In this document: positions 8,881 to 17,244 of the stretch, piece by piece
Layout: every line of letters starts with the position of its first letter
Numbering within the stretch: position 1 is the stretch's first letter
Source of the DNA: Brucella daejeonensis
Lineage (GTDB): Bacteria > Pseudomonadota > Alphaproteobacteria > Rhizobiales > Rhizobiaceae
DNA length: 64,000 bases
Assembly (NCBI RefSeq): GCF_014199265.1
Contig: NZ_JACIJG010000012.1
Coordinates: forward strand, 62,001-126,000
Direction of reading: 5' to 3'
The notes under the pieces: generated by a model
Told to the model about the DNA's origin: nothing
Seen by the model: the letters and a program-made list of their open reading frames with translations, nothing else
Databases searched by the model: none
Made by a program: the position numbers and the translations under genes

Positions 8881-9593
8881 GGGCTGCGGTATGGGGAAAC
8901 GGAGAGGCGTATAGTCTGGCACATGCGCAGGTGCGCGGGGTTGCCGCCATATGCGATCCGTCCGGCGCACTGTTCCTGCCCGATCTTCACATGCTGGTCG
9001 TCTCCGACCTGCATCTGGAAAAAGGCTCGTCCTTTGCCCGGCGCGGCCAACTCATCCCGCCTTACGATACGGGCGCGACGCTCGATATGCTCGCGGCAGC
9101 GATCGCGCGTTATCAACCGCGCACGATTATCAGCCTCGGCGACAGTTTTCACGACGCCAGGGCCAGCGAACGCCTGCCGTCGCTCTATGCCATCCGGCTG
9201 AAATCGCTGATGGAACATCGCGACTGGTTCTGGATCACCGGCAATCACGATCCCGAACGTCCGGTCGATCTGCCCGGCGATTGCGTGGAGGAACTGGCGG
9301 TCGGGCCGCTCACTTTCCGGCATGAACCGTCGCGCAAGGCGGGGCAGGGCGAGATTGCCGGTCATCTGCATCCGGCAGCGCGCATCGTCAGGCGCGGACG
9401 CTCGGTGCGCCGCCCCTGTTTCGTCAGCGACGGCGAAAGGCTCATCATGCCCGCCTTCGGCGCCTATACCGGCGCGCTCAACATTCTGGACCGTGCGTTC
9501 CGGGGCCTGTTCGTGGATGAAACGCTGCGCGCCTACCTGCTCGGGCAGGGCAAGGTCTATCCGATAGCGCGCGGCGCGCTTTATGGAGGCTAG
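8877..9593 (+). CDS. pdeM: Ligase-associated DNA damage response endonuclease PdeM
   Basis: This 238-residue calcineurin-like metallophosphoesterase carries the full set of dimetal ligands: DLHLE at residues 44-48, GD at 88-89, GNHD at 122-125 and GHLH at 162-165. It matches the PdeM/TIGR04123 family found beside Lhr helicase, ATP ligase and MBL exonuclease. It probably processes DNA termini in the same pathway. The start codon lies in an ATGA overlap with the helicase stop. Its own TAG stop lies in the CTAG that opens the downstream palindromic element, so the element may have set the exact C-terminus. Confidence 0.88.
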   Translation: MRAAVWGNGEAYSLAHAQVRGVAAICDPSGALFLPDLHMLVVSDLHLEKGSSFARRGQLIPPYDTGATLDMLAAAIARYQPRTIISLGDSFHDARASERLPSLYAIRLKSLMEHRDWFWITGNHDPERPVDLPGDCVEELAVGPLTFRHEPSRKAGQGEIAGHLHPAARIVRRGRSVRRPCFVSDGERLIMPAFGAYTGALNILDRAFRGLFVDETLRAYLLGQGKVYPIARGALYGG

Positions 9594-9696
9594 AGCGGTT
9601 CCTGTTTTGACTGAAACGTTGGAACCGCTCCAACTATTTGTTTTTACGCATTATCCTACGCAAAACCGCTTCGCACTTTTGCTGGAAATGCTCTAG
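9590..9696. repeat. CTAG-bounded intergenic palindromic element, two-hairpin type
   Basis: The element begins CTAGAGCGGTTCC and ends GGAAATGCTCTAG, so its ends are inverted copies. It has an internal hairpin from AGCGGTTCC to GGAACCGCT (9594-9632) followed by an ATTTGTTTTTACGCATTATCC module also seen at 27654 and 33007. It starts on the pdeM stop codon and shares its terminal CTAG with the next element. Related elements in this group are called RIME or Bru-RS; the exact family was not checked. Confidence 0.75.
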
Positions 9697-9770
9697 TGGA
9701 TTGAATTTGATGTTTGAATCCCGACTGAATGGGATGCTGTTTCAAACGTCAAATTCGAAAAATCCGCTAG
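9693..9770. repeat. 78-bp CTAG-bounded palindrome, MITE-like
   Basis: This is a near-palindrome with ends CTAGTGGATTGAATTTGA and TCAAATTCGAAAAATCCGCTAG (the latter in two blocks). It has the same length and the same CTAG ends as the element at 48213-48290. Its right-hand CTAG supplies the TAG stop of the leftward TIGR02186-like gene. Its left CTAG is shared with the preceding element. CTAG could be the target duplication of an insertion-sequence-derived mini-element; this is inference. Confidence 0.7.
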
Positions 9771-10591
9771 TCCTTACGGAATAGTATCCGTCCGAACCAG
9801 CCGGTGAACACGGCGAGAAAGACCGCGAAAAGGCCGTAGAGAAAACTGTTCTGGTGGGCGGCGTCATAGACGCTCTGTTCCAGACCGGCCTTGACGATTT
9901 CAAGGCCGGCATTGGCTTCCCGCAGGAAAACGCCGTTGCGGAACAGAAGCGCGCGGGCCCTGTGGCGGCCCACCGGCACATTGGCGGGCAGGCTCAGCGT
10001 GGCGCGAAACAGGGTGCGCGAGATGAATTCCACCCCGCCGATGCGCTGGCTATAGAGCCCCTGCCGGATTTTTATCTCGCGCAGTTCATTGCCGAATGTC
10101 GCAATATTGCCGGACAGGCTGCCGGGGTATTCGGGCGCGAGGTAGAAATTTCGCACGCCGACCGAAAGCTGGCGATAAATCTGCTCGTCGGCAATATCCT
10201 GAAGGTTGCGGGTGGATGCGAGCGAATAGGAGAGCGGAACGCCCATGAAGGTTTCCGAATCCGCATTGATCCAGACACCGAGATAGCGGTCCTTCTTGCG
10301 CACGACGAGATCGCGCGACGGCCCCTGCAGCACGACGATGATGTCGTAGCGTCCCTGCCGCTGGATCGCCGGGTCGGCATTGTCGAGCGCGCCGAATATG
10401 GTGAGGTCGGTGCCGCCGAAATTCGACGTGATCGCCACGGTTTCGGTCGAAAGTCCGATTTCGATGGTTTCGTCGGACGGATTTTGCAGTTGCGGAATGG
10501 TGTTGCCGTTGCTGTCGGTATCGACTTGCGCCAGCGCGCTTCCTGCCATGAGGCAGAGCAGAAATGCGGAGAAGAACATCAGGCCGCGCAT
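9767..10591 (-). CDS. TIGR02186-like membrane-anchored protein, partner of TauE/SafE permease
   Basis: This 274-residue protein has a cleavable or anchoring signal (MRGLMFFSAFLLCLMAGSAL) and a C-terminal transmembrane segment (LYGLFAVFLAVFTGWFGRIL). The middle is a beta-rich periplasmic domain with ETIEIGLSTETVAITSNFGG and VVLQGPSRDLVVRKK, as in the alphaproteobacterial family TIGR02186. Its ATG starts one base after the stop of the TauE/SafE gene (TGACATG), so they form an operon. A joint role in export of sulfur oxyanions or organosulfonates is inferred from that pairing only. Upstream in-frame Mets would overlap the permease gene and are less likely. Confidence 0.78.
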   Translation of the reverse strand: MRGLMFFSAFLLCLMAGSALAQVDTDSNGNTIPQLQNPSDETIEIGLSTETVAITSNFGGTDLTIFGALDNADPAIQRQGRYDIIVVLQGPSRDLVVRKKDRYLGVWINADSETFMGVPLSYSLASTRNLQDIADEQIYRQLSVGVRNFYLAPEYPGSLSGNIATFGNELREIKIRQGLYSQRIGGVEFISRTLFRATLSLPANVPVGRHRARALLFRNGVFLREANAGLEIVKAGLEQSVYDAAHQNSFLYGLFAVFLAVFTGWFGRILFRKD

Positions 10592-10592
10592 G

Positions 10593-11513
10593 TCACATAT
10601 CCGCAATCGAGATCGAAAACAGATTGTCGGGCCGCACAAACAGGCCGAAGGCGAGACGCAGGCCCACCGCAAGCACCATCAGCGCAAGCAGAAGGCGCAA
10701 CTGTTCGCCGCGCAGCTTCTGCCCGGCCCGCGCGCCATATTGCGCGCCGATCACACCGCCGACCATCAGCAGGAAGGCAAGCACGATGTCGATGGACTGG
10801 TTGGTCGTCGCCTGCATGACGGTGGTGAAGGCGGTCACGAATGTGATCTGGAACAGCGATGTGCCCACGACGACATTCGTCGGCACATGCAGGAGATAGA
10901 TGAGTGCAGGCACCATGATGAACCCGCCGCCGACACCCATGATCGACGACAGAAGGCCGATGAAGAAACCGATGCCCAGAACCGGAATGATGCTGACATA
11001 GATGGTGGAAGCGCGAAAGCGCATCTTGAAGGGCAGGCGGTGTATCCATGTATGCTGGCCCGATCGGCGTACGGCGCCGCCCTGTCCCTTCTTCGCGCGG
11101 CGTAGCGCGCGCAGGCTTTCCACCAGCATCAGCCCGCCGATGGTGCCGAGAAAGAAGACATAGAGGATCGAGACGATCAGATCGAGCTGGCCGAGGTCGC
11201 GCAGCCATGAGAAAACGAAAATACCGAGCAGCGACCCGACCAGGCCGCCAGCGACCAGAAAGAGGCCGAGCTTGATATCGAGCGTTCGCCGCTTGAAATG
11301 CGCAAGCGCACCCGAAACCGATGAAGCGATGACCTGATTTGCCCCGGTGGCCACGGCAATCGCAGGCGGGATGTTATAAAATATCAGGAGCGGTGTGATG
11401 AGAAATCCGCCGCCGACGCCGAACAGGCCCGACAGAAAGCCCACGGCGGCACCCATGCCGAGCAGAACCAGCATGTTGACCGATAATTCCGCAATGGGAA
11501 GGTAAATACCCAA
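10593..11513 (-). CDS. Sulfite exporter TauE/SafE-family permease
   Basis: This 306-residue polytopic inner-membrane protein has about eight hydrophobic segments and the two-fold repeated motif of the family, 'GvGGGfi..P': GLFGVGGGFLITPLL near residue 30 and SIMGVGGGFIMVPALI near residue 200. TauE/SafE proteins export small sulfur compounds such as sulfite or sulfoacetate. It is first in an operon with the TIGR02186-like protein. Nothing in the sequence tells which anion is carried. Confidence 0.88.
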   Translation of the reverse strand: MGIYLPIAELSVNMLVLLGMGAAVGFLSGLFGVGGGFLITPLLIFYNIPPAIAVATGANQVIASSVSGALAHFKRRTLDIKLGLFLVAGGLVGSLLGIFVFSWLRDLGQLDLIVSILYVFFLGTIGGLMLVESLRALRRAKKGQGGAVRRSGQHTWIHRLPFKMRFRASTIYVSIIPVLGIGFFIGLLSSIMGVGGGFIMVPALIYLLHVPTNVVVGTSLFQITFVTAFTTVMQATTNQSIDIVLAFLLMVGGVIGAQYGARAGQKLRGEQLRLLLALMVLAVGLRLAFGLFVRPDNLFSISIADM

Positions 11514-11844
11514 TTCCGAACCCGGCTTTCACGGACGCATGACACACAGCTACTTGCGGCCGCGTTTCTCCGCAAGTTGTTGCAACTTACTAAAGCATTT
11601 CCGACGAAAATATGAAACGGTCGGCGTTCGGAAATGCATGAAAACAAGCAGTTAGAGGCTATGTCACCAATTTTGCAGAAACCGGGCCGCCCACCTTTAT
11701 GTCTTGCTCCGTCATGGAAGCGAAGTCAAACGCGGAATGGCGATAAACTTGACTTTGGGAACTATATTTGAGGAAAAAATCGAGGTGTTGTTTATGAACA
11801 ACATCTGCGTGTCCGTCAGACGCTTCCGGGAGCAGATACCTGCA
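11514..11844. other. Gene-free stretch with two hairpins
   Basis: The 331 bases upstream of the TauE/SafE gene hold a 10-base inverted repeat GCATTTCCGA (11595-11604) with TCGGAAATGC (11628-11637). A second small palindrome GTTGTTTATGAACAAC lies at about 11787-11802. No coding frame here has a convincing start, and no RNA gene was recognised. The first hairpin shares the ATTTCC...GGAAAT core of the palindromic elements elsewhere in the window. Confidence 0.45.
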
Positions 11845-12399
11845 CTATTCCGCCATATTCTGGCGATTGCTGATGACGATATTGACATCTTCTTTCGGCG
11901 TGATGACGGAATAGCCCGCGGAAGGATAGAACTGTGCGCGGATAGAAATATTGTCGGACATCTTATTGTCGGTCAACATGCCGTTCTTGATGACGTAAAG
12001 ATAGGGATTGGTCAGGTTGACGCCGAAATTCCCGGAAAACCGGCTGCTGGATTTGAAGCCGAAGCAGTTCATGCTTTCGGTGTAATAGGTACCGTTCAGC
12101 ACGTTCCATTCCTCGGTCGGCCCGGATCGTGTCAGACAGGTCTTCTTGCCGTCGGGCGTGGTGAAATTGGCGTTGAACGACACGGCCAGGAAGATGTTTT
12201 TCAGTTCGGCGCTGCCGGACAGTATCTTGAAGATGGATTTGTAGGGGTGAATATCTTCGGCAGGTATAAGCTGGTTATCGCCCGAAGAAATCTCGAAATC
12301 TATCGCATCCCCCTGAAAGCTTTTTACGTCTTTGTCGAGCGCGAGAGGGATCTTCGCGATTACGCCGTTTTCCATATCGTTGTTTACATGCAGGAGCAT
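11845..12399 (-). CDS. Hypothetical protein, orphan-like
   Basis: I do not recognise this 184-residue protein. It lacks a signal peptide and transmembrane segments and is rich in Asn, Ser, Phe and Ile, unlike the Ala/Arg-rich proteins around it; base composition is also lower in GC than its neighbours, which may indicate horizontal transfer. It has two cysteines (TCLTRSG and NCFGF) and many beta-strand-like segments, so a small beta-sandwich is possible. The codon phase is open across the whole region and the start at 12399 follows an AAGTTGCAACAGCGAGGGAA-type leader with GAGGG at a workable spacing. It could be an accessory effector or a remnant of a longer protein. Confidence 0.5.
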   Translation of the reverse strand: MLLHVNNDMENGVIAKIPLALDKDVKSFQGDAIDFEISSGDNQLIPAEDIHPYKSIFKILSGSAELKNIFLAVSFNANFTTPDGKKTCLTRSGPTEEWNVLNGTYYTESMNCFGFKSSSRFSGNFGVNLTNPYLYVIKNGMLTDNKMSDNISIRAQFYPSAGYSVITPKEDVNIVISNRQNMAE

Positions 12400-12483
12400 T
12401 GTATATTCCCTCGCTGTTGCAACTTAAATAATAAGGCTCAACGAGTCGTTTCAACCTGTTACTTGATTCAGGCCCCTGACCGG

Positions 12484-12512
12484 AAAAACAAAGGGGCGGC
12501 AATCGCCGCCCC
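12484..12512 (-). terminator. Rho-independent terminator of the SEL1/PodJ-like gene
   Basis: An 8-base stem GGGGCGGC / GCCGCCCC with an AATC loop lies 28 bases beyond the gene stop. On the leftward strand it is followed by a T-rich tract (complement of AAAAACAAA). Confidence 0.85.
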
Positions 12513-12540
12513 CCGTGAAACATGATAATGCTCCAGCCGT

Positions 12541-15537
12541 CTATTTGTTCTTTTCCAGCAGAAGCTGGACCAGTTTCTGGTCTACGTCGCCGGTCGGCTG
12601 CTGGCCGTTGGCCTTCTGGAATGCGGCGATTGCAGTGCGTGTCTTGCCGCCCATAAGACCATCTGCGGAGCCGACATCGTAGCCGTTCTTCTGGAGAATG
12701 AGCTGGATATTGCGAACGGCCTTCTTCATGTCCACCGAGCCTGTCGGCATCGGCTTGTCTTCGGTCCACGCATCCGGCACGTCAATCGAGTTGACGGCCT
12801 GGTCGAGCGGTTTGGCCTTCCATAGGGTCACCATGTCCCTGGCCCGGGCAAGCTGTTCGGGTTTCAGTGCCTTGGCGATCTCGTCGCGTTTGTCGGCGGC
12901 ATCCTTGTCGCCCGCATTGGCGGCGAGCGCGAACCATTTGTAGCTTTCCTCCAGATTGACCGGCATACCAAGGCCCTTGGCGGCGAGGATGCCCAGATTG
13001 AACTGGCTGTCCTTCACGCCGAGTTCGGCGGCATCGGTGAACCAGCGCACGGCCGAAGCATTGTCTGGCGCGCCATTGGCGCCCGTCGCGAAAAGAACGG
13101 CGAGATTGTGCATGGCGCTTGCATTGCCCTGCTGGGCGGAAAGCTGATACCAGGTCTTGGCCTTGTCGAGATCGCGGGCCATGCCGAGGCCCTTCTCGTT
13201 GAAATTGCCGAGACGATACTGCGCCGGTGCGAAGCCCTGATCGGCCGCGATCCGGTACCAGTCGGCAGCCTTGGCAAATTCGGCGGCGACGCCGCGGCCT
13301 TCCGTGTAACGGTTGCCGATTTCGAAAAGCGCACGGGCATCGCCCTTGGCGGCAGCTTCACGCAGCGCGGCAGGCCCGGCTTCTTCCGGTATGGTCGGAA
13401 TGGCAGGCTGTGCGGCAGTTTCCGCGCCTGCATTCGTTTCAGGCGCAGGCTCCTGCGGTTCCGCCTTTGCCGGAATCCCGGCCGTCGTCAGCGGTTCTGC
13501 TTCCGGTTCCGCCGGAGAAGGGGCTGGGGTTGCGGGTTCCTGCGGAGCGGGCGTGGTGGTCGAGGCGATTTTGGCGGCGATATCGTCGATCGGTGCGGCA
13601 GGGGCTTCCACAACCGGCGTCTCGCTTTTCTCGGGAACGGCATCGATTACGCTCCCGGTCTGTTCGTCGCGGTCGAGAAATGCGGAACCGATCTGAAGGC
13701 CCGCCATGGCGATCATCACCGCGCCGATGGCCATGAGGATCGGCTTGCGCTGGCGCTTGATGATCGCGCTGAAAGAGGATTTCTTTCGATCGGTTTGAGC
13801 CGTCGCGCCTTTCTGGAGCTGTTCGGATTCGGTGGCTGCAAGCTGTGCCGCGCGACGCGCGGCGGTGATGAAATCCACCTTGCCTGCTGCCGCAAGGGCG
13901 GCTTCGGCGGTATTTTCGCGATGGCGGCGCTCTTCGCGCACGCGCTTCATGATGGAATTGAGGTCCGGCATGTCCTCGCCCTGCGGGCGAGGGACCGGAT
14001 TCCTTTCCAGTTCCGGTTCCCTTCGGGTGATCGGTTCGATGGCGAGGTCGCCTTCGAGGGCCAGCGCGTCGGACGGCGCATCCGTGCCGTTGGCTGCAAG
14101 CCTTTGCCCGTTTTCGTCCTCCAGCTTGTCGGCACGGCGTCCACGGATTGTCTTGGCAAAGCTGCGGAATGGAGACGGCCTGCCTGTCTCGCCTGCCCCT
14201 GCATCGGCGCGGGCGGCTTCACTTTGAACTGTCGCGAAAGCCGCTTCGGCTGCGGCGGCTGCTGGTGAGCGCGGGGTCAGGGGCCGTGGCGAGACGGTAT
14301 CGGGGTTGGCGAACGGTCGCGACTTGCCGGCGGCGTTCGGGGCGTCCATGGCGTCCGGGGCCTTCGGCCTGCCCGCTACGTCCTGTTCGATCCGCGCCAG
14401 ACGGTCGACGATCTTCGTAAGTGTGTCGTGAACGGTCTCGAATGTCTTGCCATTGCGTTCCTCGGAACTGCGAGCCAGCGCTTCAAGCGATTTCATGTCT
14501 TCGGCAAGCTGGCGGGCGATCACGCTGTCGCCGTGCGAACCATGCTGGAGAACATGGGCGACGGCGCTTTCGGCGGCTTCACGTGCTGCGTCCAGCACCG
14601 TTTCCCGGTTGGAGGCGATGGAGCGCTCGATGGAATCGAGGCGTGGCTTCAGTTCGGCGAGTTCGGCGGCAGGCTGGGCCAGATGACGGGCGATATTGGC
14701 GATCTGGTCTTCGAGGCTGCGGATGGCCTTGCTGTCGATGCTCGGGCCGTCCTGTATAGGGGCCTGAAGAAAGCCCAGCGATATCTGCTGCGAAAGGTCG
14801 TCGAGACGACCTTCCAGCGAATGGATCGTGCCACTATCGACGTGACGGGCGGCATAATGCGCATCGAGGCGTTCGGCCAATTCGGCGAAGCGACGGTCGA
14901 TCGTGTCGAGAACCAAGGGATGGGGTTCCTGTGTGCGGCGTTCGGCGGCTTCCAGCTTTTCGCCGATGGCTTCCAGCCGCTCTTCCATGGCGCGATAGTC
15001 GGACTGGCTCAGGTTTTCGAGCACCTTGCCGACCTGTCTTGCCAGCAGATTGACCTGCTGGGCGAGCTGGTCGACGACCCCGCTCGGCAGGGCGGAACCG
15101 CTTGCAAGTTCATCAATGCGCGAAGAAAGTTCGCCGAGCTTGCGATAGAGGGCATCGGAACTGCGCTGCATGACCGTGGTGGAGACCTGCTCTACCAGTT
15201 CCTCGATACGGCTTTCGAAGCCCTCGCCCTGGATGTGATGCTGGCGCGGCTGTTCCTGACTGTCGCGCATACGGCGCAGGTTCTCCGCGATTTCAGCCAG
15301 ATTGGTGACCATCTCGTCGGATGGACGGGCGGATGCGCGAACGGGTTCCTGTTCGGGCCTCAGAATATCGCGCATATCCGGTGCATCGTCCTGTTCCAGA
15401 TCCATCAGGCGCTTTTCGAGACTTGCCAACGTCCGGTTCAGTTCTTCCATGGCGGATGAGGGCGCGCGCCGCTCACGGCGGGCGTTCAATCCGTCGATGA
15501 TGGACCGTGAACCTGAGGCCAGATCTGGATTTGCCAT
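12541..15537 (-). CDS. PodJ-like SEL1-repeat and peptidoglycan-binding protein
   Basis: This 998-residue protein has four parts. Residues 1 to about 400 are long coiled coil (MEELNRTLASLEKRLMDLEQ and similar). A proline- and acid-rich part follows. One transmembrane segment lies near 598-620 (PILMAIGAVMIAMAGLQIGS). A Pro/Glu linker then leads to four SEL1/TPR-like repeats at about 722-890 (ARALFEIGNRYTEGRG, AQYRLGNFNEKGLG, AMHNLAVLFATG, SQFNLGILAAKGLG) and a PG_binding_1 domain at about 935-997. This is the layout of PodJ-type polar organisers of Alphaproteobacteria. ATG at 15537 follows a GGAAAAAG site; an upstream Met 19 codons earlier is less likely. A role in polarity or cell division is inferred from domain order. 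Confidence 0.8.
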   Translation of the reverse strand: MANPDLASGSRSIIDGLNARRERRAPSSAMEELNRTLASLEKRLMDLEQDDAPDMRDILRPEQEPVRASARPSDEMVTNLAEIAENLRRMRDSQEQPRQHHIQGEGFESRIEELVEQVSTTVMQRSSDALYRKLGELSSRIDELASGSALPSGVVDQLAQQVNLLARQVGKVLENLSQSDYRAMEERLEAIGEKLEAAERRTQEPHPLVLDTIDRRFAELAERLDAHYAARHVDSGTIHSLEGRLDDLSQQISLGFLQAPIQDGPSIDSKAIRSLEDQIANIARHLAQPAAELAELKPRLDSIERSIASNRETVLDAAREAAESAVAHVLQHGSHGDSVIARQLAEDMKSLEALARSSEERNGKTFETVHDTLTKIVDRLARIEQDVAGRPKAPDAMDAPNAAGKSRPFANPDTVSPRPLTPRSPAAAAAEAAFATVQSEAARADAGAGETGRPSPFRSFAKTIRGRRADKLEDENGQRLAANGTDAPSDALALEGDLAIEPITRREPELERNPVPRPQGEDMPDLNSIMKRVREERRHRENTAEAALAAAGKVDFITAARRAAQLAATESEQLQKGATAQTDRKKSSFSAIIKRQRKPILMAIGAVMIAMAGLQIGSAFLDRDEQTGSVIDAVPEKSETPVVEAPAAPIDDIAAKIASTTTPAPQEPATPAPSPAEPEAEPLTTAGIPAKAEPQEPAPETNAGAETAAQPAIPTIPEEAGPAALREAAAKGDARALFEIGNRYTEGRGVAAEFAKAADWYRIAADQGFAPAQYRLGNFNEKGLGMARDLDKAKTWYQLSAQQGNASAMHNLAVLFATGANGAPDNASAVRWFTDAAELGVKDSQFNLGILAAKGLGMPVNLEESYKWFALAANAGDKDAADKRDEIAKALKPEQLARARDMVTLWKAKPLDQAVNSIDVPDAWTEDKPMPTGSVDMKKAVRNIQLILQKNGYDVGSADGLMGGKTRTAIAAFQKANGQQPTGDVDQKLVQLLLEKNK

Positions 15538-15878
15538 GAGAAATTCACTTTTTCCAATGATAGAGATCGCCGGGAGCAAATTTCGCCAGGGCAATAGGCA
15601 ACAATTTGCTCTGCTTACATTTGTACGGACGTGGTAAACAAGTCGTTAATCTGCGCGTTGGGATTGTGTTATAGCGGATCGGGGAGGAGACCTGCGAAGG
15701 AGTGAAGACAGGGGCAGAAAGTGCATCTGTCGGATATGAAAGACGACAATCCATAACGATGGATGTCAATCGAGGCCGCACATTGACGGGGATATCGGTG
15801 CGAGCGGTCATCAATTGTGGTTCACCGCGCAAATTGCGCGATGAGCGGGCGTTTCCGGGGGCGGAAACTGGATAGAGC
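15538..15878. promoter_or_regulatory. Divergent promoter region
   Basis: The 341 bases between the PodJ-like gene and the MerR gene contain AT-rich stretches (15640-15680) and a small dyad GACAATCCATAACGATGGATGTC at about 15745-15767 (arms GACA-TCCAT / ATGGA-TGTC), which could be a regulator site. No coding frame is convincing. No copy of the LiuR-like operator was found here, so autoregulation of the MerR gene by that site is not supported. Confidence 0.4.
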
Positions 15879-16343
15879 ATGATTAAACAAAAAAACGTCC
15901 CAGCGGCTGCGATGGATATGGTCGTCGTGGATTTACTGGCAGGCAGGGGAAGCCACGGGGGAAGAAACAGGCAATCGGGACAATTATACAGGATTGGCGA
16001 TCTGGCCGAGGAGTTCGACCTGACGTTGCGGACCCTGCGTTTTTATGAAGACAAGGGGCTGCTCAGTCCGCGCCGCGCGGGCGTGACCCGGCTTTATGAT
16101 CAAAATGACCATGCGCGGCTGCGCCTGATCGTGTTCGGGCGGCGTATCGGCTTCACGCTCCGGGAAGTCGGGCAACTGATCGGCGTCTGGGAGGACGGCG
16201 CTGCCGATACCGCGCAGGCTGACGCCTTGCGCGATCGTTTCAGGGAAAAGCTGGTCGATCTCGAAAAGAAGAAGGACGCCATCGACCGGTCGGTGGAAGA
16301 GCTTCGGACCATTCTGGCGCGCATGGAAATGAAGCCCGTCTGA
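15879..16343 (+). CDS. MerR-family transcriptional regulator, LiuR-like
   Basis: This 154-residue regulator has the MerR winged helix-turn-helix YRIGDLAEEFDLTLRTLRFY at about residues 36-55, wing RAGVTRLYDQNDHARLRLI, then a short dimerisation coiled coil (LVDLEKKKDAIDRSVEELRT). It has no cysteine, so it is not a metal or redox sensor of the classic MerR type. Short cysteine-free MerR proteins include LiuR, which controls branched-chain amino acid and fatty acid degradation. A beta-oxidation operon with a palindromic site at 17223 lies close by. The first 35 residues are not conserved-looking; a start at the Met near 15912 is possible. Assignment to LiuR is inference from context. Confidence 0.75.
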   Translation: MIKQKNVPAAAMDMVVVDLLAGRGSHGGRNRQSGQLYRIGDLAEEFDLTLRTLRFYEDKGLLSPRRAGVTRLYDQNDHARLRLIVFGRRIGFTLREVGQLIGVWEDGAADTAQADALRDRFREKLVDLEKKKDAIDRSVEELRTILARMEMKPV

Positions 16344-16539
16344 TTTCAGGCTCATGATAAAAATCGGCCAGCGTCGCGGCTGCCGGCAACGAATCCGCAG
16401 GGGAGAATGTTTCAGCCTGTCGCATGAAGTGTGCTCCGTGGACGGAACCAGGCGGCATCGGAACGGTTAGTCCAGCCATTGCAACCGAACGCGTTGCCGG
16501 TCCCCGTTTTCGGGGCTGAACGCGAAAGCGAGGCTGGAA

Positions 16540-17052
16540 ATGAAAAAAGCTCTTGTTCTGACCGCAGCGGTGTTCTTCGCCGGTTCCGGTATTGCCTTGG
16601 CGCAGGACCGGGCGATTATCGAAGTGCCTCAGGCGGCGCGCGACTATGTTATCGCTAACCCTTCCGATCCCGTGGTGATCGAAGGCGAAATCAGCGACGG
16701 TTATGTCATTCCCGATGTCGTTGCCATTCACCCGATCCCCGATAATCCGGATTTCGGCTATATCTACGTCGATGGCGAACCGGTGATCGTTTCGATGCGA
16801 AACCGTGAGGTCGTCTATTATGTCGACGAGCCCAATGCCGGCCCACCCGTGCCGGACGAAGTGGTGACCTATATCGAAGCGAACCCGGTCGATCCGGTCG
16901 TGATCGATGGCCCTCTCGCGGAAGGCATGGTGATTCCTGAAGACGTGCCGCTGGTCGTCGTTCCTGATCAGCCGACCTATTCCTATGTCTATGTGGAAGA
17001 TCGTCCGGCGCTGATCGAGACCGGAACCCGCCGTGTGGTGTGGCTCAAATAG
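16540..17052 (+). CDS. DUF1236 secreted protein
   Basis: This 170-residue protein has a signal peptide (MKKALVLTAAVFFAGSGIAL followed by AQD) and two copies of a DUF1236-like unit. The copies share VP..A..YV..NP.DPVVI.G....G.VIP..V.....PD.P.(F/Y).Y.YV at about residues 28-95 and 103-170. DUF1236 proteins are abundant periplasmic or envelope proteins of Hyphomicrobiales with no proven activity. A GAGGCTGG sequence just before the ATG provides the ribosome-binding site. A strong terminator follows directly, so it is monocistronic. Confidence 0.88.
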   Translation: MKKALVLTAAVFFAGSGIALAQDRAIIEVPQAARDYVIANPSDPVVIEGEISDGYVIPDVVAIHPIPDNPDFGYIYVDGEPVIVSMRNREVVYYVDEPNAGPPVPDEVVTYIEANPVDPVVIDGPLAEGMVIPEDVPLVVVPDQPTYSYVYVEDRPALIETGTRRVVWLK

Positions 17053-17073
17053 GCGAAACGAGGTGAATCGAAG

Positions 17074-17105
17074 AAAGGCGGCAGAAATGCCGCCTTTCCT
17101 TTGTC
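17074..17105 (+). terminator. Rho-independent terminator after the DUF1236 gene
   Basis: A 9-base stem AAAGGCGGC / GCCGCCTTT with an AGAAAT loop is followed by CCTTTGTCTC. It lies 22 bases after the stop codon. Confidence 0.85.
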
Positions 17106-17222
17106 TCATCCTGTCGATATCGGACGATCATCGAGTGTAACCCATTGAATATGAGTCGTAAAAACGCGGGTCCGCCCGCGTTGTCGAGACATTTTTCCAC
17201 CCCGCACGAACTTGTGTAATTT

Positions 17223-17244
17223 TTGACGTTTACGGAAACGTCAA
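17223..17244 (+). promoter_or_regulatory. Palindromic operator before the beta-oxidation operon, LiuR-like
   Basis: The half-sites TTGACGTTT and AAACGTCAA are exact inverted repeats around a 4-base centre. It is the same site as at 2158-2178 in reverse orientation. It lies about 230 bases upstream of the acyl-CoA dehydrogenase start. The rest of the 420-base gap (17106-17472) holds no gene; a TATAAT at about 17383 could be a -10 box. Confidence 0.65.

Noticed and set aside
13108-14268. A 386-codon rightward open frame and others inside the PodJ-like gene
   Set aside because: They are antisense to a protein with SEL1 repeats and a peptidoglycan-binding domain, and have low-complexity Gly/Arg-rich translations.
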